This document shows positions 10,836 to 22,095 of a stretch of 64,000 nucleotides of DNA, piece after piece. A model generated the notes under the pieces. The model saw nothing but the letters and a program-made list of their open reading frames with translations, was not told the origin of the DNA and made no database searches. The position numbers and the translations under genes were made by a program. The stretch spans positions 60,542,851 through 60,606,850 of the forward strand of contig NC_092796.1 in NCBI RefSeq assembly GCF_918797505.1, read 5' to 3'. The first letter of the stretch is position 1. Each line of letters starts with the position of its first letter. Source of the DNA: Bemisia tabaci. Lineage: Eukaryota > Arthropoda > Insecta > Hemiptera > Aleyrodidae.

Positions 10836-11115
10836 GGACTGAGGTTAAGCAGAAAGGAACCAACCACAGTTCTTGGAAAAAATTGAGTATACCGAGTGGT
10901 TTTGAACTGCAAACCGAAGCTCTACTATCACATGCAAGAAATGCAAGTTTCACATGTGTGAGCCAAACTTTGCAGAAATTGAACATGAAGTTTGATGCTA
11001 TCTTAACATTCAGAGATCTTATGCAGGAGCCAAACTTTCCACGCACGATTTTTTCTCGTGCACTGTGCAACGTCGCAGATGTGGCTTGGTTCCTTTCTGT
11101 TGACCCTCGAGTCTC
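10836..11115. mobile_element. Family U TIR element (copy 1)
   Basis: Begins GGACTGAGGTTAAGCAGAAA and ends CTTGGTTCCTTTCTGTTGAC then GAGTCT. The copy at 50782-51011 has the same ends. Flanking ATTT on the left and CATTT on the right are compatible with a 4-bp duplication. Confidence 0.7.
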
Positions 11116-11840
11116 ATTTCTCAATTTCACTCAGACATTGCACCTTGAGAGTGGTTAGTGCATTAGACTTCCGTCAATGTGACAAAGTTCGGTCTGGCCG
11201 CTCACGCCGAATTTTATGCGAGGCTGTAAATTTTCAACCCCTGAGATTTGGTCTATGTAAAGTTGTGAGTGAATGGGCGCAGGTTTCACAAGACTAGCCA
11301 AAGAGGAGAAACAGAAAATGCTGGGGTGCTTCAATGGGTCGTATCATCCATCAGATTACCCGTAAGTCGCTTAATACAGTCTGAATGGAGTGGTTAGTGG
11401 AAAACTCAGGCGTCAACGATTATGAAATTTGAAATTATCATTCTTCTTGGTCTCTGAGCGTGGAGTATCTTGCAAAATGGATTACTCACTGCAGAGGGAA
11501 AACAGCTAATTCGAGCACGGTATTCCCCCGTACAGAAAATGTTCTTTGGTGCAACATTGGTCACGACCGATCAGAGGACTTTATACATGCGGCACAATTC
11601 AGGTCTAATTGGATCCATCTTCAATGCAGCGCAGTGCAGTTCTCTATAGGGAGTGCCGTGCCCAAATGAACTTTCTCCCCTCCACATTTCATTTTAGAAT
11701 TTCAGTCTTATACTGAATATTAACACGCGTTGACAAAATCACTAACACCGTATCCAAACGGCTCGTGCGTCCAACCGCGTTCGGTTCGTTCTCAACATCT
11801 GGTTCTTTCAACTTAATGACGCAATGTGCACATTATCATT
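11116..11840. other. Stretch without recognised features
   Basis: Unique within the window. Small overlapping open frames at 11460-11669 and 11765-11989 carry no visible motif. Confidence 0.35.
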
Positions 11841-12331
11841 CTGCTGTGCTAAGGGAAAACGCTGCGTCAACATGCGAGAGTTGCCAAAAATCCCCGGACA
11901 AAATGTGTATTTTTGAGAAAATGTATGCATTTTTTTCTTTACATTTTCAAATATTTTACATTAAATCAAATCTTTACAACTTTTTCTAAGCAATTCGTCT
12001 TTTATCAAAGGAAATTTGGCACCACCTGCAGGCCGATTATTAAAATTGATAGGCAAAGCTATAGACAAATAAGACAAAAGAGATATGAATGGATCCTATT
12101 GGTGGAAGCAAGTGGTTGCAATGGACAAAGGAGGTAGGTAATAGACTAACTAATGACAACCCACGAGAGACCCGATAGTGAGTCCATGATTTTCTCCCTT
12201 AGTCTATAGGAACCACCCATTTCAACCAATAGGATAACTCCATACTCCCTATGTCTCCTTTGTCTATAGCTTTGTCGATCAATTTTAATAATCAGCCCGC
12301 TGGAGGTTTATGATGAGTTTTAACACGGCAG
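11841..12331. mobile_element. Family A MITE (copy 5), split by family I
   Basis: Left end CTGCTGTGCTAAGGGAAAAC, right end TTTTAACACGGCAG, and perfect 4-bp target duplication CATT/CATT. The element is broken at GGCACCACCT, near its right end, by a family I insert at 12028-12300. Without the insert it is about 218 bp. Confidence 0.85.
12028..12300. mobile_element. Family I MITE (copy 1, inside A)
   Basis: Ends GCAGGCCGATTATTAAAATT and AATTTTAATAATCAGCCCGC are inverted repeats continuing inward through TATAGACAAA / TTTGTCTATAGC, GGATCCTATTGG / CCAATAGGAT and AGTGG / CCACCC. The same element is at 16001-16276. Confidence 0.85.
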
Positions 12332-13014
12332 CATTGTAAAAATGAAAATGAAGTATGTGAAAAAAGTTAGGAGCGCAGCGTCAACTGGGAGGGCTCGGCT
12401 AACTACATGAATGGGAATTCACGTGGAATTAACGAGGCAGTGACCCAAAAACACAGAAGCGTAAGAACACGGCATTGGAGCATTCGCCGTTCAGGGTGGC
12501 GTGTTTATGGTTGATTGAATATTTGAGGTGGTTCTTCAGGTTCAGCCTATCTCAGGCTCTTGACCCCGCTCGCCGCCCGGGCCGTGTTGCATGTTATTAT
12601 CTCCGCTGGAAATCTCTAATCTCTGCGCCCCCGGTTCCTCGAGAAAGATCATACCGAGATCCGACATCAAAATCCCAACTTTTTTTGGGCATGGAGTGTG
12701 GAAAGTACCTGAAAGCCTCCATATGAGATGCTTTCTCAAACTTCCAGCCGTTGCCTGAGTATCCTCGTGAATTCATGCGTTGAGCGTGGCAAGAGTAATT
12801 CATTTCTGAGTTGGGTCGTTCTTGAATCTCATTTTACGCTTTTTTAATGGAGTAAAAGACTTGCTATGTACCTGGCTAATACCTGGTACATCATTTTTTT
12901 CGGAATAGTTCCCGTATATGAAAAATAAACTCATATCAAAGAGACGGCAAGTGTCTCAGCAAAAATATGATTTTGGCCATCGATATTTAACGCGTGATCG
13001 TTTCAGCTAAGGGT

Positions 13015-13083
13015 TAAAAATACTTAACTCTTAAAATTTCCAAATTTTGTTCGGCCTCTCCAATTGACTCGATCCACTGTGCG
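13015..13083. repeat. Family C right-end fragment
   Basis: Only the last ~70 bp are present (AAATTTTGTTCGGCCTCTCC, then TTGACTCGATCCACTGTGCG). No matching left end upstream. 12332-13014 before it holds nothing I recognise. Confidence 0.65.
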
Positions 13084-13967
13084 TCGTGTGACTCCCCAAT
13101 TGAAAGTTTAGTTTCGTGAGCATTCGATGGGGGAAAGCGCAGCACACGCAGAGCGAGGAAGATCCAAAAGTGCAGTTTAATGTTGCACAAATGCACATCC
13201 GCACTCCGCCAAAGCCATGCATGCGTCAGTTGCGATTCCGAGAAATTTCTGTTTATCACACATGGAGCTTCGGAGAAAACATGCATGCACACTCATTCAT
13301 AGGTGGAGTCAGGGACTTTGAAAATTTTGATCAATCACTTGATGAGTGCAATTTACTAACCTTTGAACCCCAGCTCCATGATAAAGAGAGTCGAATCCAA
13401 GTCCAGCTACCGAGGAATTTTAATTGAACAAGCATGAGAGCATTGTTGCCGAGTTACTGGGAAATTTCCTCGGAGACGTGCAATTTTATTGCTTGCAACT
13501 TGTGATTAGGCCTGGTGCGAGACTTGGTGGCTGAGCACAAAGTGAGAGATTACAGCAACGGAGCAGCAGCGTTGAATCCATGCAAGAAACGTGAGTAGCG
13601 GCAACTTTCGACCACACAAAATTATTATCTCCAACAACAGCTTTTGGTGTGAAAATTGGAGTATTTTTGGGACATCGGCCGTGGCTGATGTTCATGCTGT
13701 TCACTGATGTTCGATTACGAATATCCTAGTCGAGGAGAATAAATCGGATATTATCAAATCATACATCTGTAACAATGTTAGATGTGCCTAACTCACATTC
13801 TTGGAGAATGACAGTTATTGGTGTTTTGAACATCTCCAATATGTTTCAAAAAAAATTAGAAGTCCTTTACAATATCGTCACGCCGGTTCGGAAATCTGGG
13901 AATTCAAAAATTGAGAATTAATGGAGCAACAGTTTAATGATTTTTCTCCAATATCTCGGAATGACTG

Positions 13968-14034
13968 ACGTGGATTTGGGTTGTTGGGTTTGGCCTTTTT
14001 ACTCTAAGGTAAACCCAACAACCCAAATCCACGT
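13968..14034. repeat. Perfect short hairpin
   Basis: ACGTGGATTTGGGTTGTTGG is repeated inverted as CCAACAACCCAAATCCACGT around a ~20-base loop. Single copy. 13084-13967 before it holds no recognised repeat or gene. Confidence 0.8.
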
Positions 14035-14157
14035 GGTCGTTTATGGTCGTAAATATAGACGTCAAAAGTGTTGGTGTAGTTTACACTCTCATGCCACGAT
14101 CCAATATTAACGAAATGAAGTACTTTTGTTCGGAAGTCTTCTTTTTAGTCAAGTCAC

Positions 14158-14434
14158 CCTTTTTAGTAGAAACGATAATCACTCGAATTTTTTCACATTA
14201 ATCTTCAAAAAGTTACGTATTTTAACGCTTTCTAATGATTTATTGCTCTATTTCTCACTTAATATTCCATAAATTCCAAAAATGTGCTGTCTGTTATGCG
14301 GTAAAAAGTCAGCGTAACAGACAGCACATTTTCGGTCATTTATATATTAAAATTGAACAGTAAAGCGTTATAACACGTAACCCTATGTAGATTAATGCAA
14401 AAATATTAGTGACTATCATTACTACTAAAACTAT
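14158..14434. repeat. Foldback W, with a hairpin at its centre
   Basis: Outer arms TTTTTAGTAGAAACGATAAT and ATCATTACTACTAAAA, then ACATTAATCT / AGATTAATGC, GTTACGT / ACGTAAC and AACGC / GCGTT. The centre (14279-14332) is a hairpin AAAATGTGCTGTCTGTTA / TAACAGACAGCACATTTT. The central arms are better preserved than the outer ones. 14435-14960 after it has only a 110-codon open frame at 14536-14868 with no recognisable domain. Confidence 0.65.
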
Positions 14435-14959
14435 GACTGAAACATGTGTTGTCTGTTTCGGCGACGAAACCATTTCAGTTATCGTGAAACCACCCTTAGG
14501 CACATGGAATTCCGTTTAGGGAAAAGTGCATACTTTTGAACATATTTAATATAAATATAAATTCCTTTCTTGAAACGGGAAAGGCCGCGGCTGTCAAGGA
14601 ACTTTTCAATCATTCGCTGATAGAATCATTACACAACACTACATTCAACATCCTTTCTCTTTTTAAAATACTGCGCAACGCAACTGACCCAAGACAATCT
14701 CTGCCTCTCAGGGCTTTGCTTATTTTTTTACGTACGACGTTATCATTTTTTTCCTCTGTGCGGATTTTGCCTAATCGCATCGCTTTATCGCATGGTGTTC
14801 CATTTATTTCAATTTTCCTTGATATTCTTCTCCTTTCCCTACTCTTGTCAGCATTCGAATACTTTTAATGCCGTCTGGCTGGTTCATGAGAGCCTTCCGA
14901 AAATATGCTTTCAAAAGGGTCCCATTTTCGGCATTTTCGACAAGGGGTTACTTTGCCAT

Positions 14960-15168
14960 TTACGGTTGAAAAATCTGACAAATTCCTGTAAGAGCTTAAA
15001 ATTACTTTCAGAGAATGAATTAAAAAACATGGGTGCCAGTGACCCCCTTTGGACAAAATTACATGAAAAATCGGAGGAAAACTCCTGACGAGTTTCTCAG
15101 AAAATTCATATTTGTAGTTCATATTGGCAACGTCTAACTACTCATACAAAATTTTTCCTCATCACGAC
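14960..15168. mobile_element. Degenerate family A right half
   Basis: Ends GGCAACGTCTAACTACTCAT then TTTTTCCTCATCACGAC, resembling the A right end GGCAACGTCTGAAGGCTCAT. The left part is not convincing. Confidence 0.35.
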
Positions 15169-15270
15169 ATCGACAGCCAGTAACGATTCTTGAAAGTTGG
15201 CAACCCTGTTTTTCTTCCATTCAAATCCATTGAAAATATCGACTTTAGGTAATGCAAGCTGATTACTTTA

Positions 15271-15578
15271 CACGGTTGCCACCAAATCTCGGAAACGGAA
15301 TTCCCTGATATTTCCCTAATTTCTCTGACACATTTTGATGAAATTCCCTGACAATTGAATATATGCGAGATGGTCAAACAGACATAATTAAACATAGTTT
15401 TTGGGCAAATTGTGTTGTTCGAAATGTCATACCCATTCAAGAAGGCAAAGAAAAGTGCTTATCAATTTTTTCCAGACATTTTCGCCATTCCCCCTTACAT
15501 TTCCAGGTTTTTCCTGACTTTTTAAAATTTTCTGACATTTCCCGATTTTCCCAGTATTCCCTGACTGTGGCAACCATG
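15271..15578. mobile_element. Family K element (copy 1)
   Basis: Ends CGGTTGCCACCAAATCTCGG and TGACTGTGGCAACC form an inverted pair, with the internal TTCCCTGACA/TTTCC words typical of this family (compare 47533-47798). TTTACA occurs directly on both sides (15267 and 15579). The surroundings (15178-15260 and 15585-15660) have an inverted pair GAAAGTTGGCAAC / GCCAACTTTC, so K may sit inside an older element. Confidence 0.65.
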
Positions 15579-15673
15579 TTTACATACATCAGAGACGAAC
15601 ATACATGTAAATGGAGGATAAACAGTTTTGCCAACTTTCAAAAATTGTCACTGACAAGAGCAGTGCTATCTTC

Positions 15674-15958
15674 TTAGAGCATCGTAACAACATCATCGTC
15701 ATCGGCTCGGCTGGATGAGCTCGCACTTATGCCGCCGTTGCTAGCGTAATCAGTGACAAGGTTGTTTGTACCGTTCTCTTTGCAGCCGACAGTTATCTTG
15801 ACAGACCGCACGTCTGCGTCTTCGAGCCAGCCCTCCTGTAAAGCTCCGGAGGAACCGATTCGGGCCAAGTATAATCTGGTATTCTGCCTCGTGAAACTGG
15901 TTGTAACAATATGCATGCTCTGGCTGCGGCTGGATGATAAGCTAACGAAACCTTGTTG
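15674..15958 (-). CDS. Possible terminal coding exon, unknown protein, PDZ-ligand-like C-terminus
   Basis: On the minus strand a frame open from about 15961 reads 94-95 codons to a stop at 15674-15676. The protein looks well mixed: a Ser-rich start, a middle with NTRLYLARIG and EGWLEDADV, and a hydrophilic tail ISASSSSRADDDDVVTML. The last four residues, VTML, fit the class I PDZ-ligand pattern (Ser/Thr at -2, hydrophobic at 0), as found on tails of membrane receptors and channels. An AG (CT on the plus strand at 15959-15960) could serve as a phase-0 splice acceptor, though the pyrimidine tract before it is weak. The segment lies between repeats K and I and is not repeated in the window. I do not recognise the family. 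No upstream exon or poly(A) signal was identified, and it may be chance or a degraded element. Confidence 0.3.
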   Translation of the reverse strand, partial: QQGFVSLSSSRSQSMHIVTTSFTRQNTRLYLARIGSSGALQEGWLEDADVRSVKITVGCKENGTNNLVTDYASNGGISASSSSRADDDDVVTML

Positions 15959-16000
15959 CTTTCAAGTCTCCTTGGAGGGACCTTGAGCGCATCGAGCATC

Positions 16001-16276
16001 TGCGGTTTGATTATTGAAATTGACAGACAAATCGATAGACAAAGCAGACACGCAGTACATGGAGCGATCCTATTTGTTGAAACGGATGGTTGTTGTAGAC
16101 TAAGGGGAAAAATGATGGACTATAACTAAAGGCTCTCTCGTAGGTTGCCGTTAGTTAGCCTATTACTTACCTCCTTTGTCCGTTGCAACCCCCCACTTCC
16201 ACCAATTGGATCCTTCCAAATCCTTTTTGTCATCTTCGTCTATAGCTTTGTCTATCAATTTCAATAATCGGCCCGC
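16001..16276. mobile_element. Family I MITE (copy 2)
   Basis: Left end TGCGGTTTGATTATTGAAAT, right end TCAATAATCGGCCCGC, inner TAGACAAAGC / GCTTTGTCTATC and GGATCC. 276 bp against 273 bp for copy 1. A stray end-like piece, GCGGGCTGATTGATATTTAG, follows at 16303. Confidence 0.85.
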
Positions 16277-16427
16277 AGGGTCTTGGCGGAATTAAACTCT
16301 CCTGCGGGCTGATTGATATTTAGGATCACTTGGAGAATCATAGGGTCGTCTTTAAAGGCACTCCTTAAACGTTTAGACTTCCTTAACTAAATAACACAAA
16401 GAGCTTCAGGGGACGTTAATTTTTAAG

Positions 16428-16641
16428 GAAGGATTATGAATACAAGCCCATGACGATTTTACGTACCGCGGTGTGCTGTAAGCAAATTTTTTCTAGCGAA
16501 CAGTGGACAACCGGAATCTTTAAAGGGTGGATGATGTCCGTAACCGATCTTGCTACGCTTAAGAAGGGGTCGTTCGTTTGTGCAGACGAAGCCATAAATG
16601 TGGAATCAGTCGATACAGACGAATCTGATAGCAACAGCTGA
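16428..16641 (+). CDS. Possible terminal coding exon or transposase remnant, unknown
   Basis: A plus-strand frame open from 16420 ends at a stop at 16639-16641. The protein (about 70 residues) includes KDYEYKPMTILRTAVCCK, FSSEQWTTGIFKGWMM and an acidic Ser/Asp end ESVDTDESDSNS. The composition is protein-like, with a paired Cys, several Trp and an acidic tail. TTAATTTTTAAG before 16428 would make an acceptable splice acceptor. I recognise no domain. The acidic tail could equally be the end of a nuclear protein or a transposase. The opposite strand is also open over this stretch, which weakens the case. Confidence 0.25.
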
Positions 16642-16892
16642 ACCTTTATGCAATCCTGTTGGATTAAATCGGTACCCACTCGCGAAAGGGTTCGATCGTT
16701 ATTATTTAAGAGAAACGTGCAAGTGAAGGGGGTTTTCATTACAGCGCAGCGGATGGTCTTTCAGGTATCGCGCGCTAACCCATCAAAATTCTCTTTCTTC
16801 GAATATTTTCTTTGGTAGCTAGACACTTAACCCAGATTTTGTTCACCCGATACCTAGTTTGGCCATCTAATATAATCCAAGTCATACTTTGG

Positions 16893-18243
16893 CTGTGTTG
16901 CTCACGCCGCCCTTTAATCCCCGCTATAAATAAGACGAACGGAACCGACACAACATGGAAATAGACAATGGGCCTGTTGCAAACTTTTGCTAGAGCAAAA
17001 ATAAGAGTTGTATCTTATAGATAATGCCTCAAAAATCACGATGAGCGCATCGGCAAAGTCTGAAATGCACTCATAACTTCACAATCTGCGTAAGAAATTT
17101 GCGTTTTTTTAAGCTTCCCGCTTCAAAAACGATACTGCGGCATAGGTGAACATTTTGTTAGAGGAGTCGCTCCATCGTCGGCGATATTCATCATGGCCGA
17201 CGCTTGCACGCAGTTCCGCGCGTAATTCAAGGAGAGTTCAAGGTCAATCAATTCGGGCGTGGAAAATATGAACGTTAACACACCGATTGTTATCTGGTCT
17301 AATCCAGTTCAGGTGTTATCTCGTCCCATCAAACGTGTTTTGGCGGATTGGCGTCGGCTATGATGATTATTGCCGACGATGGAACGACTCCTCTTACAAA
17401 ATGTTCACCTGTGCCGTAGTATCGTTTTTGAAGCGGGAAGCTCAAAAAACCGCAAATTTCTTACGCAGTTTGTGAAGTTATGAGTGCATTTCAGAGTTTG
17501 CCGATGCGCTCATCGTGATTTTTGAGGCATTATCTATAAGAAACAACTCTTAGTTTTGCTCTAGCAAAAGTTTGCAACAGGCCCATAGAGTAAGAGAAGG
17601 GACTCGCTTTGATGACGGCGCAGAGATACAACTATTCGTGCTTGATGGATGTCCGTGTTGTATCTGCTAACTTGAAGGCGCGATGCTTGAACTCGCAATG
17701 CTCCGTTTTATGGCGTCAATGAGATATCGCTTGGATTCGAGAGAAAAGGTAAAAAAAAAGGTCCGATTACATCTCTCCTATCTTCGGCTGTTCTGCTAAC
17801 GTAGCCCTTGAAGCACCACGACAAATAAGACAGACGGAAACAACACAACATGGGAACAGAGCAAGGGAAGGGTCGCGCGTTGATGACGGCGCAGGGATAC
17901 AACTATTCGTACTTGATGGATGTCCTTGTGGCATTTGCAAAATTGAAGGCGCTATGGCGCGAGACGTTAGCTCGAGATGCTCCGCTCTACGCTGTCAATG
18001 AATTGTCACTCTGATTCGGGAGAAAACTTATAAAAACCAGACCCAAAAACGTCTCTCCTATCTTCGGTTGTGTTGATATTTAATTTTGTACTTTTTTCAA
18101 TTTGATGTCTTATTTTGTTAAAAGATGTATTTGTAGACCCACATCTCAGTTTGGATGTACCCGCCCCATAGAACCTGCGAAGTATATGTTTTTAGCGATC
18201 CCTGGGTCAATTTGATCCGGCTTGGGCATCTAAGGGTTACATC
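16893..18243. repeat. Tandem repeat P (copy 2), ~275-bp units, split by element O
   Basis: Units start at about 16893 (TTTGGCTGTGTTGCTCACG), 17783 (TCTTCGGCTGTTCTGCTAACG) and 18059 (TCTTCGGTTGTGTTGATAT). After removing the 617-bp O element from the first unit the spacings are about 273 and 277 bp. Each unit carries GATGACGGCGCAG, GATACAACTATTCGTGCTTG and ATGGATGTCC. The tail ends GGCATCTAAGGGTTAC as in copy 1. No protein recognised. Confidence 0.7.
16969..17585. mobile_element. Element O, long-TIR foldback inside P
   Basis: Ends TGGGCCTGTTGCAAACTTTT and AAAAGTTTGCAACAGGCCCA are perfect inverted repeats. The arms continue for roughly 200 bp (AAAATCACGATGAGCGCATC mirrored by GATGCGCTCATCGTGATTTT, and GCTTCCCGCTTCAAAAACGA by its complement). 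Flanks ATAGACAA and ATAGAGTA match at 6 of 8 positions, compatible with a decayed 8-bp target duplication. The unsplit P unit reads straight across the site. No open frame spans it. Confidence 0.88.
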
Positions 18244-19630
18244 GCATTATTTCTACCTCAGCAGTCATACAATTTCTTATGACTGGACTAAGTAAACTAT
18301 TGATTCATAGAACACTACACACAAAAAAACTATTGGAGTAACTTTTCAAGGGGACAAACAAGAATTTGGATCAAACAAAATTGGGTAAATTGTGTGGCCA
18401 CCTTTTCTTTATCCGACCTTCAACAAATATTCACGTTATCCGAATTTCAAATCCAGCAAGGTTCTGGCATGTAAATTTTCAAAATTCGATAGATCAATCA
18501 ATAATTTTATTTATTTTTTGGTACTTCTTAAGAATTTCCAAGCATCACATTACGCCATTACACTGTAGTACGTCAAATTTTAAGACACGAATTTTGATAC
18601 AGAAACATTTCAAAAAAGCTCTACAAGTATGTTCGAATTGTAAGTGAATATCGTTAATCGAAACGCGGAACAATTAGCATTACTCACTGGGAACGTACTT
18701 TCGGAGTCATTCTAAAATCTTTTTTGGTCATAAAATGTGTAAAAATATCTGACCTTCTGCAGCGTGATGTGACGCTTAGACATTCGGAGGAAGCAAAACT
18801 TCAAAAATTATCCAATATATCGATCGATCGACTATCGGCTCGTTCTCCGGATAGCTGAAGATCTATTCAAGAGAGTTTAGAGCGATGTTACGGAATGTAG
18901 ATTGTCCCAACAATGCAAGATTCAGGTCTCTAAACTTCCTGGTGTCTCCACTTCGGTTGATTCCATCAGTTTGACAGAAATGACGAGACGCGCCCTCCCA
19001 TGGACGTGGCTGTCAAGGGGCTGGAGGGGGGGCGGGGGGGACACGACCCACCCCCAGAAGTTAAGATAGTACCTTTTAGCCCTTCCTCGAACATTTTACC
19101 CTTTGAATATAACTCACAATTTCCGTGCTACACAAGACGTAATGAGAGGGCAAACAGAGAACATTTCAATAAATGGCGCAGTTTGTTTATTGACTAGGTA
19201 ATAAATTGTTTGACGGCGAAAGACTTCAAAAGCACGACTACCTATTTTGGCACCTTCATTCTGCTGTGATGCTTCACGCTTTGCCGCTGAGTCAATTTAA
19301 TTGTCTAGCCGACCCAAACTCAAGTTGAGGTTATGCGAGAGACAAATTATTATAAAGGTCCCGCACTTATCTATACTACTCACTTCACTATCTTACTCGC
19401 AAAGTTAAAGTTATGCTCGGAAGTCAATGCTTAGACTCATTTCATGATGACTGTGAAAGTGGCCAAAGGGTGGTGAGTTTGGCTTGGCACCTGATCTATA
19501 TGGGGAAGAAACCTGCCTATTCTGCGATCATCACTTTGCAAATTACATCATACTTTGAAAGTTGCACATCAATTGAGGTGTTGGGGAAAAACACCGGGAA
19601 AATGGCCCAAAACTGTATGTAACACTTGAG
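18244..19630. other. Stretch with a G-rich tract, otherwise nothing recognised
   Basis: 18244-19000 is AT-rich and unique. 19017-19040 is a G tract (GGGGCTGGAGGGGGGGC then seven G) that could form a G-quadruplex on the plus strand. 19041-19630 has small open frames without motifs. Confidence 0.4.
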
Positions 19631-19871
19631 TCGTTGGGTGCAGAAAGAGCATTTTTTGGTTGCGGTGTCTCGAAATCTTCACGGCTAATTTATACTTAAG
19701 GAAGGAGACAGTGCGGTGAATTTTCTGAAATCTTCCGTTTTCAGCATTGTAAAATCATGAAGAAAATTCAGTAAAATGATCAACGAATATAATTGCTTTA
19801 ATTATAATGAATGAAACGTTAGCGGAGATTCTGAGACACCGATCAAGAAATGCTCTTTTTCCACCCAGCGA
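19631..19871. repeat. Foldback BB, ~240 bp
   Basis: TCGTTGGGTGCAGAAAGAGC and GCTCTTTTTCCACCCAGCGA are inverted copies, followed inward by GGTGTCTCGAAATCTTC against GAGATTCTGAGACACCG. Single copy in the window. Confidence 0.7.
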
Positions 19872-20031
19872 TTCAATTATACCATCGCGGAATTGAATCT
19901 GAGTTCGATAACACATCAACCGGGTTTTGTATTGCGATTTTCACACTTTCTTACGGTTTTAGTAACACTCATGGATAGAAGCGTCTACACGCAAAAGGAA
20001 ATTTCGAAATTGCAATCGGAAGTGCTCGAAA

Positions 20032-20421
20032 TAGAGTACCTGTATAGCGAGAGTATAGACAGATGTGAAACTCCGAAAATCCATCAGGCCTTCACCGATT
20101 GCCTTCCGCAATAAAGTTAGGGCCCAGAAATGCAGCCAACCCTATAATTTCAATTACCCAGAACGATTTTACTAATACTTATTGTTAAAGCCGGCGTATA
20201 TAAAGCACATATTTGACTCAGTGTTTGCATAAATTTAACTCATTTTTATGTGGAAGAACGCTCATTATGTACCTTCTTAGCCATCTTGGTTTGAATTGGA
20301 ATCTGCAGAACTGGGCAGTGAAATTTTTGTTGCGTTTAGAAGTTGGTTAGAAGGGTGGCTGCACTTTGGGCCCTAAGCCCTCATAAGCGATCGTCCATAC
20401 TCTCGCTATACAGGTACTCTA
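20032..20421. mobile_element. Family F hAT-like MITE (copy 2)
   Basis: Ends TAGAGTACCTGTATAGCGAG and CTCGCTATACAGGTACTCTA are perfect inverted repeats. The 8-bp sequence GCTCGAAA lies on both sides (20024-20031 and 20422-20429). An 8-bp duplication is the mark of hAT-type integration. Inner blocks: ATCCATCAGGCCTTCACCGA, AAAGTTAGGGCCCA, GCGTTTAGAAGTTGG. Confidence 0.93.
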
Positions 20422-20886
20422 GCTCGAAAACAGCGACGGGAAAAGGGAAAAACCGAAGTAATTTATTGAAAGACCAATTTTTGGAGCCAGTTCAAGGGAA
20501 ACGGGTGGACCATCCGATCTGCAGTTTTTCTTTTTTTCGGTTCAGTATACCTTGTACCAACAAGTTATATAAATATTTCAAGCGTTATTTCAGTCGAAAA
20601 ATATATATTTTTCTGGCAGATTATTGAAAAATCAGTAGCTGAAAGTCGTGAGATCGAAAACACCCCAACTCGATAATTTTTAAACGCTCAATTCCCGTCA
20701 TCAAACATGGTGTATAATTTCAACTTTGTGTTTTACAAAGTCCTAAGTACTTGTCCTTTGGCACCAAAAAGGATTTGTCTTAAACTAACTCTCCCCGTGG
20801 CGCAGTTTAAGGTGTTACCTGAACAATTTTTTTTTCCCGCGAGTTGGTGTGTTTTCGAACTCACTGCATGATTCAATTAGCGTTGA

Positions 20887-21124
20887 CGCACAGTGGATTG
20901 AGTCAATTGGGAGAGGTCGGACATTATTTAAAATCTTTAAAACCGTAAATCTTCATTGATATGAAATGTTGAAGCTTTAAAAGTAGTTTCATTGGTTTTC
21001 TCGTTACGTTTGCTTTAAGAAACATCCCTGAAAATTGAAATTGTGACAAGATAAGCGTAAAAGTTTACAATTTTTGTGAAAAATTTCATGTCCAACTCAT
21101 TTTAGAGACTCGCTCCACTGTGTG
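20887..21124. mobile_element. Family C MITE (copy 2)
   Basis: Ends CGCACAGTGGATTGAGTCAA and CTCGCTCCACTGTGTG. It runs in the opposite orientation to copy 1: TTTCATTGGTTTTCTCG here reads as the complement of the copy 1 block. Confidence 0.8.
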
Positions 21125-21477
21125 ACGTCAAAACTTAACTCTTACCACGTTAATATTTTGTCGGCACTTGGGCACAAAAATTGAAGCTCCGACGATAAGC
21201 TGGAATTGCACTCAACACTGCCGGTCAATCAGAAACCCTGAGACGGACTTATCATCGCTTCTCTGGCGTAAGAAAGCATCTCAATTCCCACTTGAGCCCT
21301 GTTTTACGTGTAAATCCATGCTTCCGGGGACTCATACGGAAATTGAAATACGCCCTTCCGTCGGAGGAGCGACACGACGTTAAGAGGGGTCGTGACTCAC
21401 AAGGCCACCACGAGAGCAAATTGTCACCCACGCGAACAGCAAATTTGGCGTTCTTCCTCCCCTCAACAGCGGCAATA

Positions 21478-21716
21478 CTGCCGTGCTAAGGAAGAACGCC
21501 GTATGAAAATTCAGGAGTTGCCAAATGTCCCTCTGTAAAACATGCATTTTTGACGACTTTCATGAATAATTTTGCTTGAAATTTTCAGATATTTTAGATG
21601 AAAATGAGTACAAAACTGTCTGAACATTGGAAAAAAAATATTCACGATTTTCCCGGTATATTCGGTTTTTATCGAAGGAGATTGGCAAAATTTAAAGGCT
21701 CATACGGAGCCAGCAG
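21478..21716. mobile_element. Family A MITE (copy 6)
   Basis: Left end CTGCCGTGCTAAGGAAGAAC. The right TIR is shortened to CTCATACGGAGCCAGCAG, missing about 12 bases. Perfect target duplication AATA/AATA. Confidence 0.88.
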
Positions 21717-21940
21717 AATAGAGGGAAGAGGAAGAAGGAGGAGGGAGGAGAAAAAGAGGAGGAAGAGAAAGACAAATAAGAATGATGAGCAAAAGAAGAA
21801 GATGATGAAAAAGGAGTACGAAAATGATGAAAAATAGGAGAAAAAAGAAGAAGAAAAATAAGAAAATAAGTGATAAAAATGATGAAAAAGAAGGACAGAA
21901 TGAAAAAAATACGAGGAAATCTATGAGAAATCAAGGAAAT
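21717..21940. repeat. Purine-rich low-complexity tract
   Basis: About 220 bp of A/G-rich plus-strand sequence built from GGAAGA, GAGGAG, AAAAGA and GATGAAAAA words. The charged open frames this produces (Lys/Glu/Arg on plus, Phe/Ser/Leu on minus) are compositional artefacts. Confidence 0.85.
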
Positions 21941-22095
21941 TAAACAGTCGAGATAAATTTTGGCACCCCTACGATTGGCCCCCGGGACTGCGCGCACTTT
22001 GTATCCCTTGCGACGAGCCTGGTGACTCATTTTGTGAGTATATTTCAGGACGCGCGGCTCCCGGACAAAATTCGCCCCCTGCCTCACCCAATCAC

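Noticed and set aside
10690..11130. 146-codon minus-strand open frame
   Set aside because: Spans family C and family U ends. The C homologues do not keep the frame.
21692..22087. 131-codon minus-strand frame rich in Phe, Ser and Leu
   Set aside because: Reverse strand of a purine-rich low-complexity tract.
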